Source of the DNA: PALSA-894 sp963757565
Lineage (GTDB): Bacteria > Pseudomonadota > Alphaproteobacteria > Rhizobiales > Xanthobacteraceae
Assembly (NCBI GenBank): GCA_963757565.1
Contig: CAVWSB010000010.1
Location: 496,001-560,000 of the forward strand
DNA: 64,000 bases
Direction: 5' to 3'
Each line of letters opens with the position of its first letter. The stretch's first letter is position 1. Below are positions 8,647 to 19,766 of this stretch, one piece after another. The position numbers and the translations under genes were made by a program. Below the pieces are notes generated by a model that saw only the letters and a list, made by a program, of their open reading frames with translations, made no database searches and had not been told where the DNA came from.

Positions 8647-8890
8647 TTAGAACGAGCTGCCGCCGTAGGACGACGACGCGCGGTCCTGGGTAGCCGGCGC
8701 GCGATAGACGGTGCCCTGGCCTTGTCCAAGCGCGACGTTGCGGCTGGTCAGAGCCGGCGCCTGCTGCTGCTGTTGGGGCTGCGCGGCCTGCGTGTAGATG
8801 TTGATGCCAAAGGACGAACTCGAATTCTTCGGCAAGCGCTGCAGAAGCGGTGCCAAGGACGAGAGCGGCGATAAGAGCGATCTTCTTCAT
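8647..8890 (-). CDS. Small secreted protein, DRASS-tail paralog, one +1 frameshift near 8828
   Basis: MKKIALIAALVLGTASAALA is a good signal peptide preceded by a GAGGAG ribosome-binding site. Directly after the cleavage site one extra base (8827-8830) throws the frame. In the neighbouring frame the protein continues NSSSSFGINIYTQAAQP, then a run of five glutamines, and ends QDRASSSYGGSSF. Corrected length is about 80 residues. The corrected tail matches the 7360-7653 protein, which is why I prefer a frameshift over the alternative 119-residue frame, whose arginine-rich tail looks like noise. The function is unknown. Confidence 0.68.
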
Positions 8891-9357
8891 GATGGTATCT
8901 CCTCGTTCAAGTTGGGTACATTGAAGTCGATCTTGTTTTTCTCGACTCCATCGTCGGAGGCGTCGTCGCCTCGACTGATGCCGCAGAGATACGGATCGCG
9001 CCGATCAACAGGAAATCACGAGGCAGCGCCTGAGATCACGGATTCCGTGAAGCGCTTGTGATCGGAGTAACTGAAACTCGTTCTCGGCGTCGCGCAGGTA
9101 TCGCGACTGTATCGTGTGTGTCGCGCGAGACACCCCGGCCGCACGAAATCGAAGGATCGCCGGCGCATTTCAGGATCACACGGGCTATCGCGCAGGCGAA
9201 TGCCCCGTGTCGTGCAGGCCGGACACAAAGACTTGAATGGACCGTACGCGATGCGCACTCGGGGCGCGGCCCCTCCGAACGCCGTTAAATCGCATTTACA
9301 TGCGCCACATGCGGCGGCATACCTGACGCAACGTCCCGCCTCATATCAATCGCGCTG
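8891..9357. other. 467-bp intergenic stretch before zapE
   Basis: No gene is supported. The first 80 bases are the 5' region of the minus-strand small secreted gene and include CGACTCCATCGTCG and CCTCGACTGAT, which parallel the 5' region of the gene at 7653. The rest probably carries the zapE promoter, but I cannot identify its boxes. Confidence 0.5.
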
Positions 9358-10533
9358 ATGCCTTCATCCGTTACCGAACGTTACGCGGCCCTTGCCAGCG
9401 AGGGCGAGATCGAACGCGATCCCGCGCAGGAGGCGGTGGCCGCGCGGCTTTCGCGACTCGAAGAGCGACTGGCGCAGCACCGTCTGTCGCGCAAGTCCTC
9501 GCATCTCGGCTGGCTGTTCGCGGCGCGCAAGCCCGAGGGACCGATCAAGGGGCTCTACATTTTCGGCGAGGTCGGCCGCGGCAAGACAATGCTGATGGAT
9601 CTGTTCTTCGCGGCGAGTGCGGTGAAGCGCAAACGCCGCGCGCACTTCCACGAGTTCATGGCGGACGTGCACGAGCGGCTCAATGCCGTGCGCCACGACA
9701 TGAAGAACGGAAAGATCGCGGACGGCGATCCGATCCGCCACGTCGCCGACGCGCTCGCCGAGGAGGCATGGCTGCTCTGCTTCGATGAATTTCACGTCAC
9801 CGATATCGCCGACGCGATGATCCTCGGGCGTCTGTTCACGCGGCTGTTCGAATTAGGCGTCGTGGTGGTGGCGACATCGAACGTCGAGCCGGACGAGCTC
9901 TACAAGGACGGGCTCAATCGCGCGCTGTTTCTTCCCTTCATTGCGCTGCTGCGCCAGCAGATGGATGTGGTGCGCCTTGGTGCGCCGAAGGATTTCCGGC
10001 TGGAGAAGCTCAGCGGGCAGCCGGTGTGGTACGTGCCGGCCGACGAAGATGCCGAAGTCGCCCTCGATATGTCATGGCAGCGCCTCACCGGCACGCTCAC
10101 GGGCGAGCCGTGCGAGATCGCCGCGAAGGGGCGCGTCATCCGTGTGCCGGAAGCCGCCAAGGGTGTCGCGCGGTTTTCCTTTCGTCAGCTCTGCGAGCAG
10201 CCCCTCGGCGCAAGCGACTATCTGCGCATCGCGCGCGAATTCCACACGGTGATTCTCGAAAACGTCCCGGTGATGGATTATCCGCAGCGCAACGAGGCGA
10301 AGCGCTTCATCGCTCTGATCGACACGCTCTACGACAACGCCGTGAAACTGGTCGCCTCGGCGGCGGCCGAGCCGACCTCGCTGTATCTCGCAACCGACGG
10401 CTACGAGGCGAACGAATTCAAGCGCACCGCCTCGCGGCTGATCGAGATGCGCTCGGATGAATATCTGGCGCTGCCGCACGGCCACAACATCCTCGGCGCG
10501 TCCGGCTCAACGACGGGGATCGTGGAGACTTAG
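9358..10533 (+). CDS. zapE: Cell division protein ZapE (AFG1-like ATPase)
   Basis: A 391-residue AFG1-family P-loop ATPase. Walker A is FGEVGRGKTMLMDLFF and Walker B is LLCFDEFHVTDIADAMIL, the family hallmark. SNVEPDELYKDGLNRALFLPFI carries the conserved sensor region (shown here in part), and RIAREFHTVILENVPV lies in the C-terminal part. In E. coli ZapE associates with FtsZ under stress; the mitochondrial homolog AFG1/LACE1 supports respiratory-chain protein turnover. The position between sdhCDAB and mdh is common in alphaproteobacteria and suits a role linked to respiration. The stop overlaps the convergent transporter gene by four bases. Confidence 0.95.
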   Translation: MPSSVTERYAALASEGEIERDPAQEAVAARLSRLEERLAQHRLSRKSSHLGWLFAARKPEGPIKGLYIFGEVGRGKTMLMDLFFAASAVKRKRRAHFHEFMADVHERLNAVRHDMKNGKIADGDPIRHVADALAEEAWLLCFDEFHVTDIADAMILGRLFTRLFELGVVVVATSNVEPDELYKDGLNRALFLPFIALLRQQMDVVRLGAPKDFRLEKLSGQPVWYVPADEDAEVALDMSWQRLTGTLTGEPCEIAAKGRVIRVPEAAKGVARFSFRQLCEQPLGASDYLRIAREFHTVILENVPVMDYPQRNEAKRFIALIDTLYDNAVKLVASAAAEPTSLYLATDGYEANEFKRTASRLIEMRSDEYLALPHGHNILGASGSTTGIVET

Positions 10534-11840
10534 CTTTTGCCGGGTAAGCTCGACCACAGCAGCAGCGCCACCGCAATCGCCATCAATCCGGTCGCGAGCC
10601 AGCCGAGCACCTTGAGCCAGCGTGGCAGTGCGAGCTTGTGCGCGAGTTCACCGCGAGATACGACCCACATCATCGCCGCCATGATCGGAACCGACGCGAT
10701 GCCGTTGATGACGGCGGACCAGAACAGCATCATGATCGGATCGATCTCGGTTGCGGTGAGGGCCGCGCCGCCGAGCGTCGCCGCCCCGACGATGGCGTAG
10801 AAACCGAGCGCGCGGCTCGCCGGCAATTCGAGACTGCCACGCAGACCGAAGGTTTCGGCTGCCGCATAGGCCGCGGAGCCCGCGAGCACCGGCACGGCCA
10901 GCAGCCCGGTGCCGATGATTCCCATCGCAAACAGAATGAAAGCCAGATTGCCGGCGATCGGCTTGAGCGCCTCGGCAGCCTGCGCGGCAGTGTCGACTTT
11001 CGTGATGCCGGCCGTGTGCAGTGTCGCCGCTGTTGTGACGATGATGAAGAAGGCAACGAGATTGGAGAAGATCATCCCGATCCAGGTGTCACTCACGATA
11101 TGCCGGAAGTGTCCGCTTCTGGCGGCGCTTGCTTCGGCGTGCGTGGCGCGCGGCGGTTGCTCCTGCGTGACCGCGGCGTGCCTCACGCGGTGGCTCAGCC
11201 GCAATTCCTCGGCCTCCTGCGAGGCCTGCCAGAAAAACAGATACGGGCTGATCGTCGTGCCGAACACCGCCACGACGGTGAGGATCATGTCGCGATCGAG
11301 CGATACCTGCGGGATGAATGTGGCGCGCACGACCTCGCCCCACGGGATGTGCACGCTGAACGCCGCCGCCACATAGACCAGCAGTACCAGTGCGATGAAC
11401 TTCAGCAGCCCTGCATAGCGGTGATAGGGGATCGCGATCTCCAGCACGAGACAGATGCCGCCGAAGACGAGCGCGTAGAACACCTGCGGGCCGCCGGCGA
11501 CAAGCTTGAGCGCCTCACCCATCGCGGCGAGGTCGGCCGCGATGTTGATCGTGTTGGCGACGACCAGCAGCGCGACGAGCGCGAGCATGGCGGGCGCGGG
11601 AATCTGCCTGGCGAGATTGCGCGCCAACCCCTGCCGCGTCTGCCATCCGATCCATGCGCTGATGATCTGGATCGCCGCCATGAACGGCAGCGTGAGAAAC
11701 ATCGTCCAGGTGAGCGCGAAGCCGAACTGTGCGCCGGCCTGGCTGTAGGTTGCGATACCGCTCGGATCGTCGTCCGCCGCGCCGGTGACGAGGCCCGGCC
11801 CGAGCGCCGACCAGAACCGCCTCAAACCACCATTCGCCAT
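10530..11840 (-). CDS. Nramp-family divalent metal transporter, divergent metal site
   Basis: A 436-residue inner-membrane protein with about eleven hydrophobic helices in the LeuT-like Nramp arrangement. Helix 1 carries GAADDDPSGIATYSQAGA, where canonical MntH/Nramp has DPGN. In helix 6 the canonical methionine-proline-histidine-asparagine site is replaced by GTTISPYLFFWQASQEAEE. The protein therefore belongs to a divergent Nramp branch; related groups include magnesium transporters, so manganese or iron should not be assumed. A hydrophilic insert of about 35 residues (HAAVTQEQPPRATHAEASAA) lies between helices 6 and 7. No riboswitch or Mur box was recognised upstream. Confidence 0.86.
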   Translation of the reverse strand: MANGGLRRFWSALGPGLVTGAADDDPSGIATYSQAGAQFGFALTWTMFLTLPFMAAIQIISAWIGWQTRQGLARNLARQIPAPAMLALVALLVVANTINIAADLAAMGEALKLVAGGPQVFYALVFGGICLVLEIAIPYHRYAGLLKFIALVLLVYVAAAFSVHIPWGEVVRATFIPQVSLDRDMILTVVAVFGTTISPYLFFWQASQEAEELRLSHRVRHAAVTQEQPPRATHAEASAARSGHFRHIVSDTWIGMIFSNLVAFFIIVTTAATLHTAGITKVDTAAQAAEALKPIAGNLAFILFAMGIIGTGLLAVPVLAGSAAYAAAETFGLRGSLELPASRALGFYAIVGAATLGGAALTATEIDPIMMLFWSAVINGIASVPIMAAMMWVVSRGELAHKLALPRWLKVLGWLATGLMAIAVALLLWSSLPGKS

Positions 11841-12016
11841 TGTGCCAGCCCGATCGACGCCCGGCCGGATGCTAGGCCTTCATCGGCCGGAAATCTGCGC
11901 GCGCGGACCGGACGCACGGTATTATCCACGGCTTGAACGGCCCTTCCGAACGGGCTAATGACGCGGTGCAGCACGGGTTTGCATTCGCTGCCGGGTTTTC
12001 AAGGACAATTCCCCTC

Positions 12017-12982
12017 ATGGCGCGCAAGAAAATTGCATTGATCGGCTCCGGCCAGATCGGCGGCACGCTGGCTCATCTGATCGGCCTGAAAGAGCTTGGC
12101 GATGTCACGATGTTCGACATCATGGAAGGCATCCCGCAGGGCAAGTCGCTCGACATTGCGGAGTCCTCGCCGGTCGAAGGGTTCGACGCGAAATACAGCG
12201 GCGCCAATTCGTATGAGGCGATCGAGGGCGCGGATGTGTGCATCGTCACCGCCGGCGTGCCACGCAAGGCAGGCATGAGCCGCGACGACCTGCTCGGTAT
12301 CAATCTCAAGGTGATGGATCAGGTCGGCGCCGGATTGAAAAAATACGCGCCGAACGCCTTCGTCATTTGCATCACCAACCCGCTCGACGCGATGGTGTGG
12401 GCACTGCAGAAGTGCTCCGGCCTGCCGAAGAACATGGTGGTCGGGATGGCGGGCGTGCTCGACTCCGCGCGCTTCCGCTATTTCCTCGCCGACGAGTTCG
12501 ACGTGTCGGTAAAGGACGTGAGCGCGATGACGCTCGGCGGCCACGGCGACGACATGGTGCCGCTGATCCGCTACTCGACGGTCGCGGGCGTGCCGCTGCC
12601 CGACCTCGTCAAGATGGGCTGGACGACGCAGGCGCGGCTCGACGCGATCGTGGAGCGCACCCGCAAAGGTGGCGGCGAGATCGTCGCGCTGCTCAAGGCC
12701 GGCTCGGCGTTCTATGCGCCCGCCTCCTCGGCGGTTGCGATGGCGGAGAGCTATCTCAAGGACAAGAAGCGCGTGCTGCCCTGCGCCGCCTATCTCAATG
12801 GCGAATACGGCGTGAAGGACCTTTACGTCGGTGTGCCGGTCGTGATCGGCGCGAAGGGTGTCGAGCGCGTGATGGAGCTGGAGTTCAACAGCAGCGAACG
12901 CGACATGTTCGACAAGTCCGTCACCGCCGTTCGCACGCTGGTCGATGCCTGCAACAAGATCGCGCCGGCGCTCGGCAAATAA
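12017..12982 (+). CDS. mdh: Malate dehydrogenase (LDH-like type)
   Basis: A 321-residue NAD-dependent malate dehydrogenase. The dinucleotide-binding motif is IALIGSGQIGGTLA, the mobile substrate loop is GVPRKAGMSRDDLLG with the two arginines, and the catalytic histidine lies in GGHGDDMVPLIR. The start at 12017 (MARKKIALIG) matches the family; the upstream open frame adds 28 residues with no character. It oxidises malate to oxaloacetate and is followed by sucCDAB and lpd in the same direction, a common Rhizobiales arrangement. A palindromic repeat lies between it and sucC. Confidence 0.97.
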   Translation: MARKKIALIGSGQIGGTLAHLIGLKELGDVTMFDIMEGIPQGKSLDIAESSPVEGFDAKYSGANSYEAIEGADVCIVTAGVPRKAGMSRDDLLGINLKVMDQVGAGLKKYAPNAFVICITNPLDAMVWALQKCSGLPKNMVVGMAGVLDSARFRYFLADEFDVSVKDVSAMTLGGHGDDMVPLIRYSTVAGVPLPDLVKMGWTTQARLDAIVERTRKGGGEIVALLKAGSAFYAPASSAVAMAESYLKDKKRVLPCAAYLNGEYGVKDLYVGVPVVIGAKGVERVMELEFNSSERDMFDKSVTAVRTLVDACNKIAPALGK

Positions 12983-12991
12983 TGAGTTCTT

Positions 12992-13068
12992 GTAGGGTGG
13001 GTTAGCGCGACGCGCGTAACCCGCCGCTTTGTCTCGGTGGTTACGGCCTTTGGCCTAACGCATCCTAC
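12992..13068. repeat. Palindromic intergenic repeat (GTAGGGTGGGTTAGC family)
   Basis: The unit starts GTAGGGTGGGTTAGCGCG and ends in CATCCTAC, so its ends are inverted copies. An inner near-palindrome pairs GGGTTAGCGCG with CGCGTAACCC. From memory this family of short repeats is scattered between genes in many alphaproteobacteria. Here it separates mdh from sucC and could fold in mRNA to tune relative expression. Confidence 0.75.
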
Positions 13069-13086
13069 GGACCTGGGGATCGCCGC

Positions 13087-14255
<1,169 letters not shown>

Positions 14256-14256
<1 letters not shown>

Positions 14257-15140
14257 TGTCCATCCTCATCGACAAGAACACCAAGGTCATCTGCCAGGGC
14301 TTCACCGGCAAGAACGGCACGTTCCATTCGCAGGCCGCGATCTCCTACGGCACCAAAATGGTCGGCGGCACGGCGCCCGGCAAAGGCGGCCAGACGCATC
14401 TCGATCTGCCGGTGTTCGATACCGTCGCGGAGGCGAAGGAAAAGACCGGCTGCGATGCGAGCGTGATCTATGTGCCGCCGCCCGGCGCCGCCGACGCGAT
14501 CGCGGAAGCGATCGACGCGGAGATTTCGCTCATCGTCTGCATCACCGAAGGCATCCCGGTCGAGGATATGGTGAAGGTGAAGCGCTCGCTCGCCGGCTCG
14601 AAGTCGCGCCTGGTTGGGCCGAACTGTCCCGGCGTGATGACGGCGGGCCAGTGCAAAATCGGCATCATGCCGGGCAACATCTTCAAGCCCGGAACGGTTG
14701 GCATCGTGTCGCGCTCCGGCACGCTGACCTACGAGGCGGTCTTCCAGACGACCCGCGAGGGCCTCGGGCAGACCACCGCGCTCGGAATCGGCGGCGATCC
14801 GGTGAAGGGTATGGACTTCATCGAGGGGCTGGAGCTGTTCCTTGCCGATCCGAAGACCGAATCGATCGTGATGATCGGCGAGATCGGCGGTGCGTCGGAA
14901 GAGGATGCCGCGCAGTTCCTGATCGACGAGGCGAAGAAGGGCCGCAAGAAGCCGATGGTCGGATTTATCGCCGGGCGCACCGCGCCGCCCGGCCGCCGCA
15001 TGGGGCATGCGGGTGCGATCATTTCAGGCGGCAAGGGAGATGCAGAATCCAAGATCGCCGCCATGGAGGCCGCCGGGATCAAGGTCTCGCCGTCGCCTGC
15101 GCGGATCGGAAAGACGCTCGTGGAAGTTTTGAAATCCTGA
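14256..15140 (+). CDS. sucD: Succinate-CoA ligase, alpha subunit
   Basis: A 294-residue subunit. The N-terminal CoA-binding Rossmann domain starts MSILIDKNTKVICQGFTGKN. The phosphorylated histidine lies in GRRMGHAGAIISGGKGDA, and GPNCPGVMT is the conserved loop near the active site. Length and start match the family. It follows sucC with a one-base overlap. A possible small hairpin (CCGCCCA, 8 bases, TGGGCGG) at 15196-15217 in the gap before sucA might attenuate transcription, but this is weak. Confidence 0.98.
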
Positions 15141-15281
15141 TTCAGTTCTTGGTCTTTTTCTTGTCTTGTCTGGTGCTTAAATAGGATACAACGCGCCGCC
15201 CACCGGGGAATGGGCGGATTCGGGGCCAGAATCGGCTTGATTCGGCGGACGCCACGCCGCCGAGCTACCAGGATGCGGCAT

Positions 15282-18235
15282 ATGTCACGTCAGGACGCGA
15301 ACGCAGCTTTCGCACTTTCCTCCTTTCTCTACGGCGGCAACGCCGCCTACATCGAAGATCTCTACGCCCGCTACGAGGGCGACCCATCCTCGGTCGATGA
15401 CGAATGGCGCGATTTCTTCGGCAGCCTGAAGGAATTCGGGCGCGGACGTTGCGAGGAGTGCACGCGGCGCTTCGTGGAAAAAGCCCTCATTCACCGATCG
15501 CGACGAAACGCTCTCGGCGCTCGACGGGCAATGGGCCGAAACCGAAAAGAAGCTCGGCGACAAGGTGCGCGCCAGGGCGCAAGGCGCGGGCGTCGAACTC
15601 TCCGCCGCCGATGTGCAGCAGGCCACACGCGAACTCGATCCACGCGCTGATGCTGATCCGCGCCTACCGCATCCGCGGCCACTTCCACGCGAAGCTCGAT
15701 CCGCTCGGCATCGAGGGCCTGAAGGACGACGAAGAACTCGACCCACGATCCTACGGCTTCGGCGACAACGACCTCGATCGCAAGATCTTCATCGACAGGG
15801 TGCTGGGGCTGGAGTTCGGCACCATGCGCGAGATCGTCGCGATCCTGCAGCGTACCTACTGCCAGACGATGGGCATCGAGTTCATGCACATCTCGAACGC
15901 GCAGCAGAAGGGCTGGATCCAGGAGCGCATCGAAGGCGCCGACAAGGAGATCACCTTCACGCGCGAAGGCAAACGCGCGATCCTCAACAAGTTGATTGAG
16001 GCGGAAGGTTTCGAAAAATTCTGCGACACTAAGTTCACCGGCACCAAGCGCTTCGGCCTCGACGGCGGCAAGTCGCTGATCCCGGCGCTCGAGCAGATCA
16101 TCAAGCGCGGCGGCAATCTCGGCGTGAAGGAAATCGTGCTCGGCATGCCGCATCGCGGGCGGCTGAACGTGCTGACGCAAGTGATGGCCAAACCGCATCG
16201 TGCGCTGTTTCACGAATTCAAGGGTGGCTCGGCCGCACCCGACGATGTCGAAGGCTCGGGCGACGTGAAGTATCATCTCGGCGCATCGTCGGACCGCGAG
16301 TTCGACGGCAACAAGGTGCATCTCTCGCTGACCGCCAACCCGTCGCATCTGGAGATCGTCAATCCGGTGGTGCTCGGCAAGGTGCGCGCCAAGCAGGACC
16401 AGCACGGCGCGACGCCGGAGGACCGCACGATGGTGCTGCCGCTGCTGATGCATGGCGATGCGGCGTTCGCCGGCCAAGGCGTGGTGGCGGAATGCTTCGG
16501 GCTTTCCGGTCTGAAAGGCTATCGCACCGGCGGATCGATCCATTTCATCGTCAACAACCAGATCGGCTTCACGACGTATCCGCGTTATTCGCGCTCCTCG
16601 CCCTACCCCTCCGATGTCGCCAAGATGATCGAGGCGCCGATCTTCCACGTGAACGGCGACGACCCGGAGGCGGTCGTTTACGCTGCGAAGGTCGCGATCG
16701 AATACCGGCAGAAATTCCAGAAGCCGGTCGTGATCGACATGTTCTGTTACCGCCGCCACGGCCACAACGAAGGCGACGAGCCGGCGTTCACCCAGCCGCT
16801 GATGTACAAGGCGATCCGCGCGCATGCGTCGATCACCGAGATCTATTCCAAGAAGCTGATCGCCGAGGGCGTCGTCACCGAAGGCGAGTACGCCAAGATG
16901 CAAGCGGATTGGCGCGCGCGGCTCGAAGCCGAATACGAAGCCGGGACCGGCTACAAGCCCAACAAGGCCGACTGGCTCGACGGGCAATGGTCCAAGTTCA
17001 GGTTCTCGGACGACGTCGACGACCCGCGCCGCGGGCACACGGGCGTCGCGATCGAGACGTTGAAGGACATCGGCCAGAAGATCACCGCGGTCCCGCAAGG
17101 CTTCCATGTCCACCGCACGATCCAGCAATTCCTCGATACCCGCCGCAAGGCGATCGAGACCGGCGACGGGATCGACTGGTCGACCGGCGAAGCGCTGGCC
17201 TTCTGCACCCTGCTGCTTGACGGCCACCGTGTGCGGCTGTCCGGGCAGGATTCGGAGCGCGGCACGTTCTCGCAACGCCATTCGGTGCTGATCGACCAGG
17301 AGAGCGAGGCGCGCCACACGCCGTTCAACCATCTCGCCGAGAAGCAGGGCCGCTACGAGGTTCTCAACTCGATGCTCTCGGAGGAGGCTGTGCTCGGCTA
17401 CGAGTACGGCTACACGCTCTCCGAGCCGAACGCGCTGACGATGTGGGAGGCGCAATTCGGCGACTTCGCCAACGGCGCACAGGTGCTGTTCGACCAGTTC
17501 ATCTCGTCGGGCGAGCGGAAATGGCTGCGCATGTCCGGGCTCGTCTGCCTGCTGCCGCACGGTTACGAGGGGCAGGGCCCGGAGCATTCATCGGCGCGGC
17601 TCGAACGCTTCCTGCAGATGTGCGCCGAAGACAACATGCAGGTCGCGAACTGCACGACGCCGGCGAACTACTTCCACATCCTGCGCCGGCAGTTGAAGCG
17701 CGAGATTCGCAAACCGCTGATCCTGATGACGCCGAAGTCGCTGCTGCGCCACAAGCGTGCGGTGTCGCAGTTGCACGAACTCGGGCCGGACTCCACCTTC
17801 CACCGCCTGCTGTGGGACGACGCGCAGACGAACCCGCACGAAAAGATCAAGCTGGTGGCGGACGACAAAATCCGCCGCGTCGTCCTGTGCTGCGGCAAGG
17901 TGTATTTCGACCTGCTGGAGGAGCGCGAGAAGCGCGGGCTCGACGACATCTACCTGCTGCGCGTCGAGCAGCTCTATCCCTTCCCAACCAAAGCGCTGAT
18001 GACTGAGCTCACGCGCTTCAAACAGGCCGAAATCGTGTGGTGCCAGGAAGAGCCTCGCAACATGGGCGCGTGGTTCTTCGTCGACACCTTCATCGAATGG
18101 GTGCTCAACCAGATCGGCGCCAAGAACAAGCGTCCGCGTTACGCCGGCCGCCCCGCAATGGCGGCGACCGCGACCGGACTGATGTCGAAGCATCAGGCGC
18201 AGCTCAAAGCGCTGCTCGAAGAGGCATTGGGTTAG
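15282..18235 (+). CDS. sucA: 2-oxoglutarate dehydrogenase E1 component, two +1 frameshifts near 15434 and 15633
   Basis: The thiamine-diphosphate E1 subunit of the 2-oxoglutarate dehydrogenase complex. MSRQDANAAFALSSFLYGGN starts the protein in one frame. From about 15434 it continues in the next frame as SGADVARSARGASWKKPSF, and from about 15633 in the third as SIHALMLIRAYRIRGHFHAK, which runs uninterrupted to 18235. Each change is undone by removing one A (GAATTCG to GATTCG, GAACTCG to GACTCG). The corrected length is about 983 residues, normal for SucA. The ThDP region VLGMPHRGRLNVL and ECFGLSGLKGYRTGGSIHF are seen. The lesions lie in the poorly conserved N-terminal part but would still abolish translation from the native start, so sequence error is suspected. 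Confidence 0.95.
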
Positions 18236-18246
18236 CTCTCTCAACG

Positions 18247-18331
18247 CGTCATGGCCGGGCTGACCCGGCCATCCATGGCTTTCATGCACGAAGCAAAGGC
18301 GTGGATGTCCAGCACAAGGCCGGGCATGACG
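18247..18331. repeat. Palindromic intergenic repeat (CGTCATGGCCGGGC family)
   Basis: The unit begins CGTCATGGCCGGGCTGACCC and ends CCGGGCATGACG, so the ends are inverted copies. Inside, CCATCCATGGCTTT faces GTGGATG on the other arm. I recognise it as a repeat widespread in Bradyrhizobium-like genomes. It sits between sucA and sucB and may act as an mRNA-processing or stability element. Confidence 0.75.
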
Positions 18332-18347
18332 GAAGAAGGATAGGACA

Positions 18348-19601
18348 ATGGCTGAAATCCGCGTCCCGACGCTCGGCAAATCCGTCACCGAGGCGACGAT
18401 CGGCAAGTGGTTCAAGAAGCCAGGCGATCCGGTGGCGGTGGATGAGCCGCTGGTCGAGCTTGAAACCGACAAGGTGACGATCGAAGTCCCGGCACCCGCC
18501 GCAGGCACCCTTGGCGAGATCTCGGCGAAGGACGGCGAGACCGTCGCGGTCGGCGCGCTGCTTGGCATGGTGACGGAAGGCGGGGCTGCCAAGGCGGCGC
18601 CCAAAGCCGCCCCTGCCGAGGCCAGGGCCGCGCCCGCGGAGGCCAAGCCTGCCGCGAAGCCCGCTCCCGCCGCGCAGCCACCGAAGATCGCCGCAGCCGA
18701 TGCGCCGCTCGCCCCCTCCGTACGCAAGATGGCTGCGGAAACCGGCATGGACCCGGCAAAGGTTGATGGATCGGGCAAGGACGGTCGCGTCACCAAAGGC
18801 GACATGATGGCGGCAATCGAGAAGGCCGCCGCCGCGCCGGTCGCGGTCGCGCAGCCCGCCGCGTCCATTCAGGTGCGCGCGCCCTCGCCCGCCGATGATG
18901 CCTCGCGCGAAGAGCGCGTGAAGATGACGCGGCTGCGCCAGACCATCGCGCGCCGACTGAAGGACGCACAGAACATCGCCGCGATGCTCACGACCTACAA
19001 CGAGGTCGACATGAGCGCCGTGATGCATATGCGCAGCCAGTACAAGGAGCTGTTCGAGAAGCGGCATGGCGTGAAGCTCGGCTTCATGAGCTTCTTCGCG
19101 CGCGCCTGCATCCAGGCGCTGAAGGAAGTGCCGGAGGTCAACGCCGAGATCGACGGCACCGATCTCATCTTCAAGAACTACTACCACATCGGCGTCGCGG
19201 TCGGCACCGAACGCGGCCTCGTCGTACCGGTGGTACGCGACGCGGATCATCTCTCGCTCGCCGGCATCGAGAAGGCGATTTCGGCGCTGGGCAAGAAGGC
19301 GCGCGACGGTCAGCTCAAGATCGAGGACATGCAGGGCGGCACCTTCACGATCTCGAACGGCGGCGTGTACGGCTCGCTGATGTCGATGCCGATCCTCAAC
19401 GCGCCGCAGTCCGGTATCCTCGGCATGCACAAGATCCAGGAGCGGCCGGTCGCGATCGGCGGCAAGATCGAAATCCGCCCGATGATGTATCTCGCGCTCA
19501 CCTACGACCACCGCGTGGTCGACGGACAGGGCGCGGTCACGTTCCTGGTGCGCGTGAAGGAGAATCTCGAGGACCCCGCGCGGATGGTGCTGGATCTGTA
19601 G
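18348..19601 (+). CDS. sucB: Dihydrolipoyllysine-residue succinyltransferase (E2 of 2-oxoglutarate dehydrogenase)
   Basis: A 417-residue E2 core enzyme. The lipoyl domain spans residues 1-80 with the lipoylated lysine in ELETDKVTIEV. An Ala/Pro linker (about 80-118) follows, then the E1/E3-binding domain PLAPSVRKMAAETGMDPAKV and, after a second linker, the catalytic domain from about residue 185. The catalytic histidine and aspartate are in ALTYDHRVVDGQGAV at the C-terminus. It transfers succinyl groups to CoA within the complex formed with SucA and Lpd. The frame is intact. Confidence 0.97.
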   Translation: MAEIRVPTLGKSVTEATIGKWFKKPGDPVAVDEPLVELETDKVTIEVPAPAAGTLGEISAKDGETVAVGALLGMVTEGGAAKAAPKAAPAEARAAPAEAKPAAKPAPAAQPPKIAAADAPLAPSVRKMAAETGMDPAKVDGSGKDGRVTKGDMMAAIEKAAAAPVAVAQPAASIQVRAPSPADDASREERVKMTRLRQTIARRLKDAQNIAAMLTTYNEVDMSAVMHMRSQYKELFEKRHGVKLGFMSFFARACIQALKEVPEVNAEIDGTDLIFKNYYHIGVAVGTERGLVVPVVRDADHLSLAGIEKAISALGKKARDGQLKIEDMQGGTFTISNGGVYGSLMSMPILNAPQSGILGMHKIQERPVAIGGKIEIRPMMYLALTYDHRVVDGQGAVTFLVRVKENLEDPARMVLDL

Positions 19602-19612
19602 TTTCTTCCGTT

Positions 19613-19746
19613 ACCTCTCCCCTGTGGGGAGAGGTCGCGAGCGAAGCGAGCGGGTGAGGGGTACGCTTGATCGCTGGCATCATTTCCCCCTCACCCGATC
19701 CTCGGGCGCTGCCCTTCGGATCGACCTCTCCCCACGGGGGAGAGGT
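19613..19746. repeat. Palindromic intergenic repeat (ACCTCTCCCC family)
   Basis: Two hairpins frame the unit: ACCTCTCCCC-TGT-GGGGAGAGGT at 19613-19635 and ACCTCTCCCC-ACG-GGGGAGAGGT at 19724-19746. Between them GCGAGCGAAGCGAGCGGGTG and its partner CCCTCACCCGATCC resemble the widely scattered GGGGAGAGG repeats of alphaproteobacteria. It lies between sucB and lpd. A relative occurs at 55985-56077. Confidence 0.75.
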
Positions 19747-19766
19747 GAAGAAGCGAGTATGACGCG

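Noticed and set aside
9016..9258. 80-codon frame upstream of zapE on the minus strand
   Set aside because: No ribosome-binding site, no signal peptide or family features, and composition is that of random GC-rich DNA.
15491..17587. Long open frame of 698 codons antisense to sucA
   Set aside because: Its protein is Arg/Leu/Asp-rich with no family features, and the opposite strand encodes intact SucA. Long antisense frames are expected in GC-rich genes.
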